In this document: positions 1 through 7,636 of the stretch, piece by piece
How the letters are laid out: every line of letters starts with the position of its first letter
Numbering within the stretch: the first letter of the stretch is position 1
Source of the DNA: Gammaproteobacteria bacterium
GTDB lineage: Bacteria > Pseudomonadota > Gammaproteobacteria > Steroidobacterales > Woeseiaceae
Direction of reading: 5' to 3'
NCBI GenBank assembly: GCA_009937605.1
Contig: JAACFG010000019.1
Span: 1 to 37,444 of the forward strand
DNA length: 37,444 bases
Made by a program: the position numbers and the translations under genes
The notes under the pieces: model-generated
What the model was told of the DNA's origin: nothing
What the model saw: only the letters and a program-made list of their open reading frames with translations
Database searches by the model: none

Positions 1-1164
1 ATCGGAATCATCGGCAATGCGAATCTCGACGTCGCGCATCGCCGTGCCGACTTTGAGAAAGCTGACCGCGTCACGTGCGGATGGATCGAGTGCGTGATAA
101 GTCTCACCAATCTGCAAACTGTGGCGATCCATCACCACACGTTCGTACTCGGGTCCTAGCGGCGACGATGTAACACCGACTGTGGCCTCTGCCAGGCCGT
201 ACACGGGTAACATCGTGTTGCGTTTGAGTCCGCGTGATGCGAGCTTCCCAAGAAACTCCTCGCAAAGATCCCAGGAAATAGGCTCGGCACCATTCAGGAT
301 GCGCTTGACGCTCGACAGGTCCACATCATCCGGCAGGCCCTTGCGCTCGAACAGCTTGAGGAAGTGCTTGTAGCCGAAATTGGGCGAACACAACTGTGTC
401 GCTCGCAGTTCACTTGCCTTCGTCATCCACAACAGCGGGCGCCTCACAAATACGTTGGTATCCATGACAGCGTGATTCATGCCAGCGGCCATCACGCTGA
501 GGTGAAATCCGATCAGCCCCATGTCGTGGGTCAGCGGCATCCAGCTCAAGGCCTGGTCGTCCTCGCCCCACTCCAGGGCCTCGACGATAGCGCGAATATT
601 TACGCAGAGATTCCGATGCGTCAGGACCACGCCCTTGGGGTCGCTGGTCGAACCCGATGAATACTGAATGAAACCCGTGTCACCCGGCTGAGCGGAATGC
701 ACATTACCGTGTGAGCCGGGTTGCACGTCGCTCATCAGCACAGCATGCGTTTCGAGCAATTCGGTGACGTCCGCGCGCTCGCTGTCTTTCGCGTAATCCA
801 GGAGCCGCTGCAACAGGTCCATTTCGGTGAAGAGAGTCGGGTTTTTCAGCTGCGACAGAATCCGGAACAACTTGAGCTTGTGTTCATCGCTGATGCCAAC
901 GGCGACCGGCACCGGCACAAGCCCACCAAGTACTGCAGCCCAAAAGGCAATAACAAAGCTCTGGTTCGACGTGCTGAAGATGATCAGTTCATCGCCGGGT
1001 TTCATGCCGCGTGTTTGCAACGAACCCAGCAGCGCTAGCGCGGCATCCCAGAGTTCACTAAAACGCAGGGCGCTCTCGTCCTTGTCGCCGTCTATAAAAC
1101 GAATTTCGCGATCACGGTCTTTAGCATCTGCAAACAGGTCGGTCAGTGTGTCGTAAAGCTTCAT
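1..1164 (-). CDS. Fatty-acyl-AMP ligase-like AMP-binding enzyme (3' end beyond window)
   Basis: The frame is open from ATG at 1164 to the left edge (388 codons), so the C-terminal subdomain is missing. It belongs to the adenylate-forming (ANL) superfamily, which activates carboxylic acids with ATP. The P-loop motif YSSGSTSDPKG is at residues ~168-178. SWMPLTHDMGLIG (~205-217), a PNFGY stretch, NGAEPI (~290) and YGLAEAT (~320) follow. The PNF(A/G)Y, NGAEP and YGLAEAT set is more typical of fatty-acyl-AMP ligases (FAALs) than of acyl-CoA synthetases, so acyl-adenylate formation on a long-chain acid is the best inference. The P450 gene ends only 7 bp upstream, which implies one transcript. The acceptor (CoA or acyl carrier protein) cannot be judged without the missing C-terminus. 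Confidence 0.8.
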   Translation of the reverse strand, partial: MKLYDTLTDLFADAKDRDREIRFIDGDKDESALRFSELWDAALALLGSLQTRGMKPGDELIIFSTSNQSFVIAFWAAVLGGLVPVPVAVGISDEHKLKLFRILSQLKNPTLFTEMDLLQRLLDYAKDSERADVTELLETHAVLMSDVQPGSHGNVHSAQPGDTGFIQYSSGSTSDPKGVVLTHRNLCVNIRAIVEALEWGEDDQALSWMPLTHDMGLIGFHLSVMAAGMNHAVMDTNVFVRRPLLWMTKASELRATQLCSPNFGYKHFLKLFERKGLPDDVDLSSVKRILNGAEPISWDLCEEFLGKLASRGLKRNTMLPVYGLAEATVGVTSSPLGPEYERVVMDRHSLQIGETYHALDPSARDAVSFLKVGTAMRDVEIRIADDSD

Positions 1165-1171
1165 GGTTTCC

Positions 1172-2479
1172 CTAACGTACTTCAGGCTGTACGTGAATGT
1201 CTTCGGCCGAACGCAAATTGATGGCCAGTTCAAGCTCCGGCTGCGCGTCGTCCAGCAGGCGCATCCGAAAACGTGGCAGCAACAATCCCAGGTGCACTTT
1301 CATTTCGAGGAACGAGAAATACTCGCCGAGACAGCGTCGCGGTCCGAGCGAAAACGGAAAATAAGGCCGATCCTTTTTCGGCTTGTCTCCCGGGGCAAAA
1401 CGATCGGGGTCGAACCGCTCCGGTTCCGACCAGTAGTGCGCCGTGCGATGCAGAATGAACGGTGACAGGTAGATGTCCGTGCCAGCGGGAACGTCATAGT
1501 CTTCGAGTTCATCCTCAGCGTGTGAGCGGCGCGTAAACAGCCAGACTGGCGGATACAGGCGCAATGCCTCCTCCAGCGCCTGCTGCGTGTACTGCATCGC
1601 CGCCAGGTTTTCCGCAGTGACCGCGGAGACGTTTGGCACCAGCTCTTGAGCCTCGTCGATCAGCTTCGCTTCGATATCCGGGTGTTTGGCGACCAGGTAC
1701 CAGACCCAGTTCAGCGTATTGGCAGAGGTCTCAAAGCCCGCCACGATGAGAGTCATGAGCTCGTCAAGCAGCTCGGCGTCGTTGAATTTGTTGCCCTGCT
1801 TGTCCGTCGCCGCCAGGTACATCGACAGGAAATCGAAATGCTGGCTGCCCTTCCCCGCACGCCGGTCCGCGATGATGTCGCGAAGCAGTGCACGCAGGTG
1901 GCGTACTTTCATCACGACACTCAGGTCGCGCGTCGAGTCCCGGCTGAGAAATGCGAATGGATTCTCACCACCGGCCATTATGCGATTATCGAAGTCATCA
2001 CCGAAGGTACTGATAAGGATCAGCTCTAGCGCAAAGTCGCAGGTCTCTTCGGTGATGTTGATTGTCCGCCCTTCTGCCGCGGCGGCAGCCCAGCGCACCG
2101 CTCGTCGATCACAGCATTCGACCATGACGGCCATAAGCCGATGAACGTTTTGCCGGCTGAAGGCAGGCTGGATCATCGTCCTGGATCGGCGCCAGACATC
2201 TCCGTCGCTGACGATCAGGCCGTTTCCCAACAACATTTTGACCCGCTCGAAGCCCGGTCCCTTGTGATATTTGCTGTGCCGGCGCGCAAGAATCCTGCGT
2301 ACCTCGCTCGCATCATTGACAAAATAAGCAAGGCGACCGTTCGGCCTGATCATGCTGACCATATCGCCGTGCTCGTGCTGCAGACCCTGCAGGGTCGCCA
2401 GCGTCTCGGCATCGATTCCGAGCGTGACCGGCTGATCGGGCCCTGGCGGCCGCCTAAATACGTGCTGGGGTTCAGTCAT
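1172..2479 (-). CDS. Cytochrome P450
   Basis: About 435 residues from the chosen ATG at 2479, a normal P450 length. The frame stays open upstream to 2692, but that extension has no P450 character and would overlap the divergent acyltransferase gene. Visible motifs are the I-helix AGFETSAN (~247-254) for oxygen activation, the K-helix ExxR in EEALR (~304), PERFDPDRF, and the heme-binding loop FPFSLGPRRCLGE with the axial Cys at ~383. Overall style resembles bacterial fatty-acid-hydroxylating P450s (CYP102/CYP4-like), but the substrate is inferred only. No fused reductase is present, so separate redox partners are required. It precedes the acyl-AMP-ligase-like gene by 7 bp, so oxidation and activation of the same fatty chain is plausible. 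Confidence 0.9.
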   Translation of the reverse strand: MTEPQHVFRRPPGPDQPVTLGIDAETLATLQGLQHEHGDMVSMIRPNGRLAYFVNDASEVRRILARRHSKYHKGPGFERVKMLLGNGLIVSDGDVWRRSRTMIQPAFSRQNVHRLMAVMVECCDRRAVRWAAAAAEGRTINITEETCDFALELILISTFGDDFDNRIMAGGENPFAFLSRDSTRDLSVVMKVRHLRALLRDIIADRRAGKGSQHFDFLSMYLAATDKQGNKFNDAELLDELMTLIVAGFETSANTLNWVWYLVAKHPDIEAKLIDEAQELVPNVSAVTAENLAAMQYTQQALEEALRLYPPVWLFTRRSHAEDELEDYDVPAGTDIYLSPFILHRTAHYWSEPERFDPDRFAPGDKPKKDRPYFPFSLGPRRCLGEYFSFLEMKVHLGLLLPRFRMRLLDDAQPELELAINLRSAEDIHVQPEVR

Positions 2480-2568
2480 GGCAAGTGCCGGGAATTGAGG
2501 ATCGCTCTGAAAACGCAGGGGCAATATTACATTGACCCGCACAGATTCGATACTGCAAACTCCGGCAC

Positions 2569-3315
2569 TTGAAAGACCAGAATCCCAATCATTTCGACTC
2601 CGTAGAGTCCCGACGCAGCACCGCGTCGCGGCGCAAGCTCGGCCCTGCGCGGCGTTTGTACTACTTCCTGGGCCTGCCTTTGCTGCGGGCAATCATCAAG
2701 CTTCTGACGGCCACCTACCGGATAGAAAAGGTCATCGGTGCGGCCAATATCGACCCGTTTATCGATGATGAGCGCGTCTGCGCGCCCGCCTATTGGCACC
2801 AGCACCATGTCATCGGCTCGACGCTGGTGCGCAGCTGGATCCGGCGCGGTTTCAAGGCCTGTTTTCTTATTTCCGGCTCCGTGGACGGCGATGTGCCGGA
2901 GCGCATTGCCCGCGCATGGGGCGCTGAGGCCATTCGGGGTTCCGCCAATCAAAGCGGCGCACTCGCGCTACGTGACCAGCAGCGCATGATGAAACAGGGC
3001 TATTCCATCGTAACCACCGCCGATGGGCCGCGCGGCCCCAAGTACGAGTTCAAGTCCGGGACGATTCTGATGGCGCGGGTTGCGGGCGTGCCGATTCTGC
3101 CGGTCGGATGTGCGGCTGACCGAGCCTGGTACCTGAACCGGTGGGACGACTTCATGGTGCCCAAGCCATTCGCCAGGATCGTAATTGCGATCGGTGAGCC
3201 CATCCCTGTCCCCCGTGAGATCCCACTCGATGGCCTGGAGCCTGTCAGAGCGAACGTTCAGGCCGCAGTCATGTCTCTTATGAAAGAATCAGAAGACGCT
3301 CTGCAAGCAACCTGA
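2569..3315 (+). CDS. LPLAT-superfamily acyltransferase (DUF374-like)
   Basis: 248 residues from a TTG start at 2569; no ATG lies near the N-terminus and no strong ribosome site is visible, so the start is uncertain. The protein shows the DUF374 branch of the lysophospholipid acyltransferase superfamily: YWHQHHVIGS (taking the place of the catalytic H-x4-D box region), LISGSVDGDV, the TTADGPRGPKYEFKSG block, and GVPILPVGC. Members of this branch transfer acyl groups in lipid A or lipid assembly and associate with the inner membrane. It is divergent from the P450 gene (89 bp between starts) and is followed after 12 bp by the DUF3108 gene. A role in the same lipid pathway as the P450/ligase pair is an inference from position only. 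Confidence 0.8.
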   Translation: MKDQNPNHFDSVESRRSTASRRKLGPARRLYYFLGLPLLRAIIKLLTATYRIEKVIGAANIDPFIDDERVCAPAYWHQHHVIGSTLVRSWIRRGFKACFLISGSVDGDVPERIARAWGAEAIRGSANQSGALALRDQQRMMKQGYSIVTTADGPRGPKYEFKSGTILMARVAGVPILPVGCAADRAWYLNRWDDFMVPKPFARIVIAIGEPIPVPREIPLDGLEPVRANVQAAVMSLMKESEDALQAT

Positions 3316-3327
3316 GGAGGTGCCCGG

Positions 3328-4038
3328 GTGATATTTTCGTCGCGCAAGCATATTTTGGCCGTATTCGCGCTGCTTTTCGTCGTCTCCACCACGTGGGCCG
3401 CCGATCTGACGCCTCATCGTGCGGAATACAAGGTCAAGATCAGCGTCGTCTCGGGCCAGTTGAACACGGAGTTGCGACCGATCGAGTCCGGCTATGTTGC
3501 GGCCCACGCCGTCAAGCCAGTTGGACTATCGCGCATTTTGACCGACGGTCGCATGAAGGTCTCATCAGAATTCACGGCCGAAGCGGATGGCGTCAAGCCA
3601 GTGAGCTTTCACGAGGTCGACACGATCAAGGACGAGCCGGAAGTCCGGTTGAACTTCGACTGGACAACCAACATGGCCAGCGGCACGGTTGGCGCAGACG
3701 ACGTGAGCATCCAGTTAGATGGCATTTCCCACGACAATGTCTCCATCCAGTATGCAGTCATGTTCGACCTGTTGAACGACCAGCTACAGGACACCTATGT
3801 CCTGTTCGACGTCGACAAGATGCGCGTAGCCAACGTGCGCAACATCGGCACGAAGAAAGTGAAAACCAAGGCCGGGACTTACGAAGCTGTCGGCATTCAG
3901 CACCAGAAGGAAGGCTCGTCACGTGTCACGACGCTGTGGTGCGCGCCGGAACTGGGGTACTTGCCCGTCGTTATCGAACAGCATCGCAAGAAAAAGTTGA
4001 ATTTCCGGGCCACGCTCACGAATTACACCGCGACCTGA
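3328..4038 (+). CDS. DUF3108 family exported protein
   Basis: 236 residues from GTG at 3328, chosen because GAGGAGG (3314-3320) sits 7 bp upstream. A signal peptide is clear (basic start, hydrophobic stretch, cleavage near TTWAADLTP). The rest matches DUF3108: an N-terminal HRAEYKVKIS strand, a central region ending in KVKTKAGTYEAVGI, and the WCAPELGYLPVVIEQ C-terminal signature. The function of the family is unknown; a periplasmic beta-rich protein is expected. In many gammaproteobacteria this gene directly follows purN, whereas here it follows an acyltransferase gene and lies ~9 kb from purMN. It is convergent with the HAAS-protein gene across repeat element A. Confidence 0.85.
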   Translation: MIFSSRKHILAVFALLFVVSTTWAADLTPHRAEYKVKISVVSGQLNTELRPIESGYVAAHAVKPVGLSRILTDGRMKVSSEFTAEADGVKPVSFHEVDTIKDEPEVRLNFDWTTNMASGTVGADDVSIQLDGISHDNVSIQYAVMFDLLNDQLQDTYVLFDVDKMRVANVRNIGTKKVKTKAGTYEAVGIQHQKEGSSRVTTLWCAPELGYLPVVIEQHRKKKLNFRATLTNYTAT

Positions 4039-4060
4039 GTGCCCGGCTTCACCGCGGCGA

Positions 4061-4417
4061 CTATCTGTGTAATCCCGCCTGATTGTTCACACCGAGTGTG
4101 AAGCAGATCGGGCTTTCGCATACCGAGCGCAGCGGAAAACACACCCTCAGACCTGCGGCTATGGATTCGGGCATGTTGTCCACAGCGCTCGCTGAGCCGC
4201 ATCTCGGGTTCGTGCACCGATTCCGTGCCCTATTCATGGACGGGGAGTGACAGGTAGCCGAATCCATAGCCGAGCTGGCAAAAGGACGAAATTACGCGGC
4301 CAGGACGGAACACGCGAGGCGTGTTCGGCTGCCTGGCAGTCCCCGTCCTCGTGTGTAACGGTCTTTATCGTCAACGGCAGATACCGAATGAACAACCTAT
4401 TGAGAGATCACAACTAG
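4061..4417 (+). repeat. Intergenic repeat element, copy A (MITE-like, terminal inverted repeats)
   Basis: A 357-bp non-coding element between two convergent genes. It is matched along its length by the reverse complement of 8068-8430; the longest identical block is 43 bp (4238-4280 against 8205-8247) and another is 34 bp (starting 4302). Ends are imperfect inverted repeats: CTATCTGTGTAATCCC at the left and the reverse of CTAGTTGTGATC at the right. Inside are a perfect 15-bp inverted pair (CGGCTATGGATTCGG, 4156-4170 and 4258-4272), a 24-bp pair with 3 mismatches (4239-4262 and 4324-4347), and a 19-nt hairpin GAACACGCGAGGCGTGTTC (4308-4326). The right-end CTAG supplies the TAG stop of the HAAS gene. 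No transposase is present. A MITE is the most likely nature. Confidence 0.85.
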
Positions 4418-4839
4418 CCGAACAGGATGGAGAGCTGAAGCAAGAGCAGCAGTGCGGCCGTAAACAGTCCGGCAGCAAGCAGGCTTGCGCCCCAGCGCGC
4501 GATGAGCGATGCATTGGCAATGCCGGCGAATACGGGCACAGCGGGCAAGGCAGCGAGACACGCCAGCGGATAGATCATGATAGCGGTACGTGGAAAACGA
4601 TAGGCCCAGGTCTTGAGCTCGCGCCGGGCGATCATGGCCGAGACAAGATCATCCATGCTGCCCAGTTGCGACGCCGCCAATTGGCGCGCATCCTGGCTTG
4701 AGGCGCCATCCTCAACCGCCGCATCGACCAGGTCATCGTAATGGTCCCGAATTTCTGTGACGGCACGGTGCGCATGCCGCGGTGCAATACCGCTCTTCAG
4801 AAGCCGATGCGCCAGTCGCTTGAAACTCGGTTCACGCAT
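4414..4839 (-). CDS. HAAS (DUF1700-like) signalling-domain membrane protein
   Basis: 141 residues. The N-terminal ~75 residues look like a HAAS domain: a predicted helical bundle with EIRDHYDDLVDAAVEDGAS and AASQLGSMDDL. Two hydrophobic segments follow (about residues 82-105 and 112-140), ending at the C-terminus, so this is an inner-membrane protein with a cytoplasmic N-terminus. HAAS proteins are commonly encoded next to PadR-type regulators, exactly as here: the ATG overlaps the end of padR by 8 bp. The stop codon TAG (4414-4416) lies inside the CTAG end of repeat element A, so element insertion may have set the C-terminus. What the pair senses is unknown. Confidence 0.75.
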   Translation of the reverse strand: MREPSFKRLAHRLLKSGIAPRHAHRAVTEIRDHYDDLVDAAVEDGASSQDARQLAASQLGSMDDLVSAMIARRELKTWAYRFPRTAIMIYPLACLAALPAVPVFAGIANASLIARWGASLLAAGLFTAALLLLLQLSILFG

Positions 4840-5170
4840 TTCCAGGACTCTCCAAAGCGGAAGTGATACCTGTCTGGATACGTTGCCAGTCGTTTTGCAA
4901 TTTTTCCAGCCGTTCGCGACCTTTCCGGGTTACTGAGTAATAAACGCGAGTGCGACCACCGACGGGTTTCCGCCGGGATTTCAGCGACCCGTTGCGCTCA
5001 AGGCTGTGCAGCACCGGGTAGATCACACCCTCGCCCAGTGATATCGCTTCGCTCGTGACCTCGCGTATCGACCGAACAAGTTCGTAGCCGTACATTTCGC
5101 GGTCGTTTAGAAGCCTCAGCAGCAAGAGTTCCGGGACACCACTCATGAACGGGGGGTTGCTTTGAGCCAT
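4832..5170 (-). CDS. PadR family transcriptional regulator
   Basis: 112 residues with the PadR winged-helix fold: LLLLRLLNDREMYGYELVRSI (helices 1-2), SLGEGVIYPVLHSLERNGSL (recognition helix with the YPVLHxLE signature), GGRTRVYYSVTRKGRE (wing), then a short C-terminal helix for dimerisation. The short form with little beyond the wing is typical of subfamily-2 PadR proteins. It is the first gene of a two-gene operon with the HAAS protein. Two inverted repeats sharing the AGGTAT half-site lie directly upstream (5179-5244), consistent with autoregulation. No clear Shine-Dalgarno sequence precedes the ATG at 5170. Confidence 0.9.
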   Translation of the reverse strand: MAQSNPPFMSGVPELLLLRLLNDREMYGYELVRSIREVTSEAISLGEGVIYPVLHSLERNGSLKSRRKPVGGRTRVYYSVTRKGRERLEKLQNDWQRIQTGITSALESPGNA

Positions 5171-5178
5171 CTGTCGAA

Positions 5179-5244
5179 TATACCTCGAACCAATAGGTAT
5201 AACAAGACTTACTTTGTGGTTCTAGGTATGTATTATATACCTAG
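5179..5244 (-). promoter_or_regulatory. padR operator: Putative PadR operator pair with a TATAAT -10 element
   Basis: Two inverted repeats built on the same half-site. The proximal one is TATACCT (5179-5185), 9 nt, AGGTATA (5195-5201). The distal one is CTAGGTAT (5222-5229), 7 nt, ATACCTAG (5237-5244), perfect over 8 bp. A minus-strand TATAAT (complement of 5232-5237) lies within the distal repeat, so a bound dimer would cover the -10 region. No -35 hexamer at good spacing was found. Binding by the adjacent PadR protein is inferred. Confidence 0.55.
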
Positions 5245-5265
5245 CTGTTCAAGGTATCGATTCCC

Positions 5266-5327
5266 CGGGCGGTGGCTCCAAGGGAGGCCTTTCCTTCCCG
5301 CCGGGCCGCCCAAAGTGCCACCGCCCG
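5266..5327. repeat. 11-bp perfect inverted repeat with 40-nt loop, possible terminator
   Basis: CGGGCGGTGGC (5266-5276) pairs perfectly with GCCACCGCCCG (5317-5327). The enclosed 40 nt are also G+C-rich and partly self-complementary. It starts 2 bp beyond the stop codon of the minus-strand lipoprotein gene, so a role in ending that transcript is plausible. No T-run follows the stem on either strand, so it is not a classical intrinsic terminator. Confidence 0.5.
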
Positions 5328-5329
5328 CT

Positions 5330-5902
5330 TTACACCTGGTCGAACACCTGCCTGGCCGAGAACAACTGGCGGTTACGATCAGTTATCGAGATGTCCCGGA
5401 CCAGCACGGATCCATTGTCTTCAAGAGTCCATATTTCGGTCAGCACGACGCCTTCCTTGTCCATCGTCTCGGCAATCAGTTGCTCACCTTCCCAGCCCGT
5501 CACGCGCTGTGCCTGGATGGGCCCGACGGAGACCGTCCGATTTTCGCCAAAAACAACCTCCTCGACCACTGAACGATCGAAACTGACGAACAGGCCGTCG
5601 GAGGTCTGCGTCACTTTCAACACCTTACCGGTCTCAAGAAATATCCAGACATCCGGAAGCTCTGATCTACGTTGTCGCTGCGCATTCTGCGACGAAGTGC
5701 GCTTGGGCATTTGAATCGTCTGTGGCTGCTCGCCCTCACGGGCAAGCGGCGCCTCACCGCCAACCCGGATCCGCCACGTACCTGACAAATCGACGCCGGC
5801 CGGGATGGCTGCACTCCTCAATTCCAGCTCCGGTTTCGCCACACAAGCGCAAAGCACCAGGGCACAAATGAGGATGACAAGCCTGCTAGAATTGAATCTC
5901 AT
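5330..5902 (-). CDS. Putative lipoprotein of unknown family
   Basis: 190 residues from ATG at 5902. The frame stays open to 6016, but the internal start gives a proper export signal: MRFNSSRLVILICALVLCAC, a basic n-region, hydrophobic core, and an LCAC lipobox with the modified Cys at about residue 20. The mature part contains a LSGTWRIRVGG strand, a Gln/Arg-rich loop (QPQTIQMPKRTSSQNAQRQ), then alternating beta-like segments (VWIFLETGKVLKVTQ, GLFVSFDRSVVEEVVF, LTEIWTLEDNGSVLVRD), suggesting a calycin-like beta-barrel. I do not recognise a named family. It is divergent from the gene at 6007 and is followed by the large inverted repeat at 5266-5327. Confidence 0.7.
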   Translation of the reverse strand: MRFNSSRLVILICALVLCACVAKPELELRSAAIPAGVDLSGTWRIRVGGEAPLAREGEQPQTIQMPKRTSSQNAQRQRRSELPDVWIFLETGKVLKVTQTSDGLFVSFDRSVVEEVVFGENRTVSVGPIQAQRVTGWEGEQLIAETMDKEGVVLTEIWTLEDNGSVLVRDISITDRNRQLFSARQVFDQV

Positions 5903-6006
5903 ATGCCTAGTTTTCCACAGAACCCTGTCAACGCCTACCTTGTCAGTCGCGTTAATTCGTACAGGTTGCCAATGGGCGGGAAATAATGAATGACAAGGAG
6001 ACACCA

Positions 6007-6408
6007 ATGAGTCCACTTCGCTTAATAGTCGTAGCGTCAGGGCTGGCGCTTCTCATGCCCACCGCAGGGCTCGCGCAGATACCCGACGAACTCAAGGAAA
6101 TGACGCCTGAGCAACGCAAGGAGTACGTCCAGAGTTTGTCCGACGAGGAGCGTCGGGTCCTCCGCGAGCAGGCGCGTGCACAGTGGGACTCCATGTCCGA
6201 AGAAGAACGCCAGGCAGCGCGGGACAAGCACGCTGCCCGACGAGCCGCCAACAAGGAAGCCCGGCGCAAACAATGGGATTCAATGTCCGAGGAAGAGCGT
6301 GACGCGGCGCGCGCGCAACGCAAGGCGCAAAAAGAAAAACAGCGGGATGCCGGAGACAGCATGTCAGACGAGGAAAAGGCCGCCGCAAGCGACAAAGAGA
6401 GCGAATAG
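6007..6408 (+). CDS. Exported acidic/basic repeat protein (DUF3106-like)
   Basis: 133 residues from ATG at 6007, preferred over 5986 because AAGGAG (5995-6000) is 6 bp upstream. A signal peptide (MSPLRLIVVASGLALL, cleavage near GLAQ) is followed by a highly charged, almost certainly helical chain. It carries short repeats: MTPEQRKEYV, LSDEERRVLR, QWDSMSEEERQAAR, QWDSMSEEERDAAR, GDSMSDEEK. The two QWDSMSEEER units are 30 residues apart (6181 and 6271) and differ at several synonymous positions, so the peptide rather than the DNA is conserved. Similar to DUF3106-type periplasmic proteins; function unknown. The C-terminus (SDEEKAAASDKESE) is acidic. Confidence 0.75.
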   Translation: MSPLRLIVVASGLALLMPTAGLAQIPDELKEMTPEQRKEYVQSLSDEERRVLREQARAQWDSMSEEERQAARDKHAARRAANKEARRKQWDSMSEEERDAARAQRKAQKEKQRDAGDSMSDEEKAAASDKESE

Positions 6409-6431
6409 CGAGGGACAAGGCAAGGCGATCG

Positions 6432-7598
6432 TCAACCGTAAGATACGCTCTCCAGGTCGAGCCAGTCGGCCAACGCACCGAGTTCGTCTTGCAAGGCGGA
6501 CTCCGTTTCTTCTTGATCGGCACCCGTCTCAAAGTGCAGGCTGCGGACCAACAGGGTCTTCTCTGAGCGGTCGGCTTTGAGATCAACCCGTGCGACTATC
6601 CTGTCGCCCAAACGAAAAGGCAGCACGTAGTACCCCCACTTTCGTTTCGCTTCCGGTACGTAAATCTCGATTCGGTAGTCGAAGTCGAACAGGCGTTCGG
6701 CACGCGGCCGGAACCAGACGACGGGGTCGAATGGCGACAACAGCGATGCACCTTTTATCGAACGCGGAAACCGGGCCTGGTTGGAGAGATAAGCGGTATC
6801 TTTCCAGCCCTCCACCGCTACCGGGGTTAATGCACCCTCCTCCACGAGCGCTTCGACCCCGCGCGCGGCATCCCTCGCGGTCATGCGATAGTAATCTGCC
6901 AGGTCGTGCAGAGTGCCGACACCAAGCGATTCGGCCGATTGACGAAGCAGCTCCCGGCGAGCGTCAGATTCGATCGCACTCCGCAGGCGATGCTCGTCAT
7001 CGATCAGGCGTTCGGGAAGGTCGTAGACGCGCTGAAAATTGCTACGCCGCCGCCGCACGCAAAGCTGACCGCGGCCGAAATGGTGCTCCAGCGCCCAGCG
7101 CTGGATGGGCCGATGCCAGTCGCCGGGCTTGCCACGCTTCACACTATCGGCGGCAGGAAGATCATTAGCAGTAACCCCGCCATCAGCTGCGACCTGTTCA
7201 AGAATGCAGCGAAGGTAATCTTCCGGATCTTCGAGGGACTCCAGCGGGTTGTGTTTCCAGGGTCGCCAGGCTTTGCGCCGGTACTCGAGCAACGGCCAAT
7301 CGCTCGCGCGAACGATCGATGCCTCATGGGCCCATTGCTCGGTGAACTCCCGCGAGTTGTAGAGAAAGCGCTCGAACCGCTGCCGATCGTAGCCACCAAG
7401 TCGCGACCAGAGCATCAGGAAATGCGCCGGGATCAGGACGTTCACGAAATCGAGCTGCAATACCCCGATCGCATGCAGTGCCCGGCGAAAATGCCGGGCA
7501 TCATTCGGCTTTGCCGGTCGCGGACGATCGAAGCCCTGTGCGGCCAGCGCAACCCGGCGCGCCTCACTGGCGGAGAGGCTGGTTCTGCGGCGTGGCAC
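6432..7598 (-). CDS. AlkX/YcaQ-type DNA glycosylase (HTH_42 family)
   Basis: 388 residues from GTG at 7598, chosen because AGGAG (complement of 7608-7612) sits 9 nt upstream; a TTG at 7604 would be only 3 nt away. The protein matches the winged-helix HTH_42 superfamily that includes E. coli YcaQ (AlkX) and Streptomyces AlkZ, base-excision glycosylases acting on alkylated bases and interstrand crosslinks. The catalytic Q-x-D signature of the AlkX branch is visible as LQLDFVNV near residue 50 (AlkZ enzymes have Q-x-Q). Further family blocks are EQWAHEASIV, HRPIQRWALEHHFGRGQL, SPFDPVVWFR and WGYYVLPF. It stands alone on the minus strand, divergent from the DUF2147 gene and convergent with the repeat-protein gene. 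Confidence 0.85.
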   Translation of the reverse strand: MPRRRTSLSASEARRVALAAQGFDRPRPAKPNDARHFRRALHAIGVLQLDFVNVLIPAHFLMLWSRLGGYDRQRFERFLYNSREFTEQWAHEASIVRASDWPLLEYRRKAWRPWKHNPLESLEDPEDYLRCILEQVAADGGVTANDLPAADSVKRGKPGDWHRPIQRWALEHHFGRGQLCVRRRRSNFQRVYDLPERLIDDEHRLRSAIESDARRELLRQSAESLGVGTLHDLADYYRMTARDAARGVEALVEEGALTPVAVEGWKDTAYLSNQARFPRSIKGASLLSPFDPVVWFRPRAERLFDFDYRIEIYVPEAKRKWGYYVLPFRLGDRIVARVDLKADRSEKTLLVRSLHFETGADQEETESALQDELGALADWLDLESVSYG

Positions 7599-7618
7599 CG
7601 TCAATAGCTCCTGAAAAA

Positions 7619-7627
7619 TGGCAGAAT
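7619..7627 (+). promoter_or_regulatory. Possible extended -10 promoter of the DUF2147 gene
   Basis: TGGCAGAAT fits a TGnTANAAT-type extended -10 and ends 9 bp before the ATG at 7637. A start site about 7 nt downstream would give a nearly leaderless message; no Shine-Dalgarno sequence is visible. Closely similar TGGCATAAT sequences precede the kinase gene (16541) and metG (21380). Confidence 0.35.
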
Positions 7628-7636
7628 GCCAATACT

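Noticed and set aside
4150..4417. Short open frames inside the repeat elements, including one with a shared MDSGMLSTALA stretch in copies A and B (8235-8363 on minus)
   Set aside because: The frames have different lengths and starts, no ribosome sites, mostly non-synonymous differences, and lie in strongly self-complementary DNA. The shared peptide follows from nucleotide similarity.
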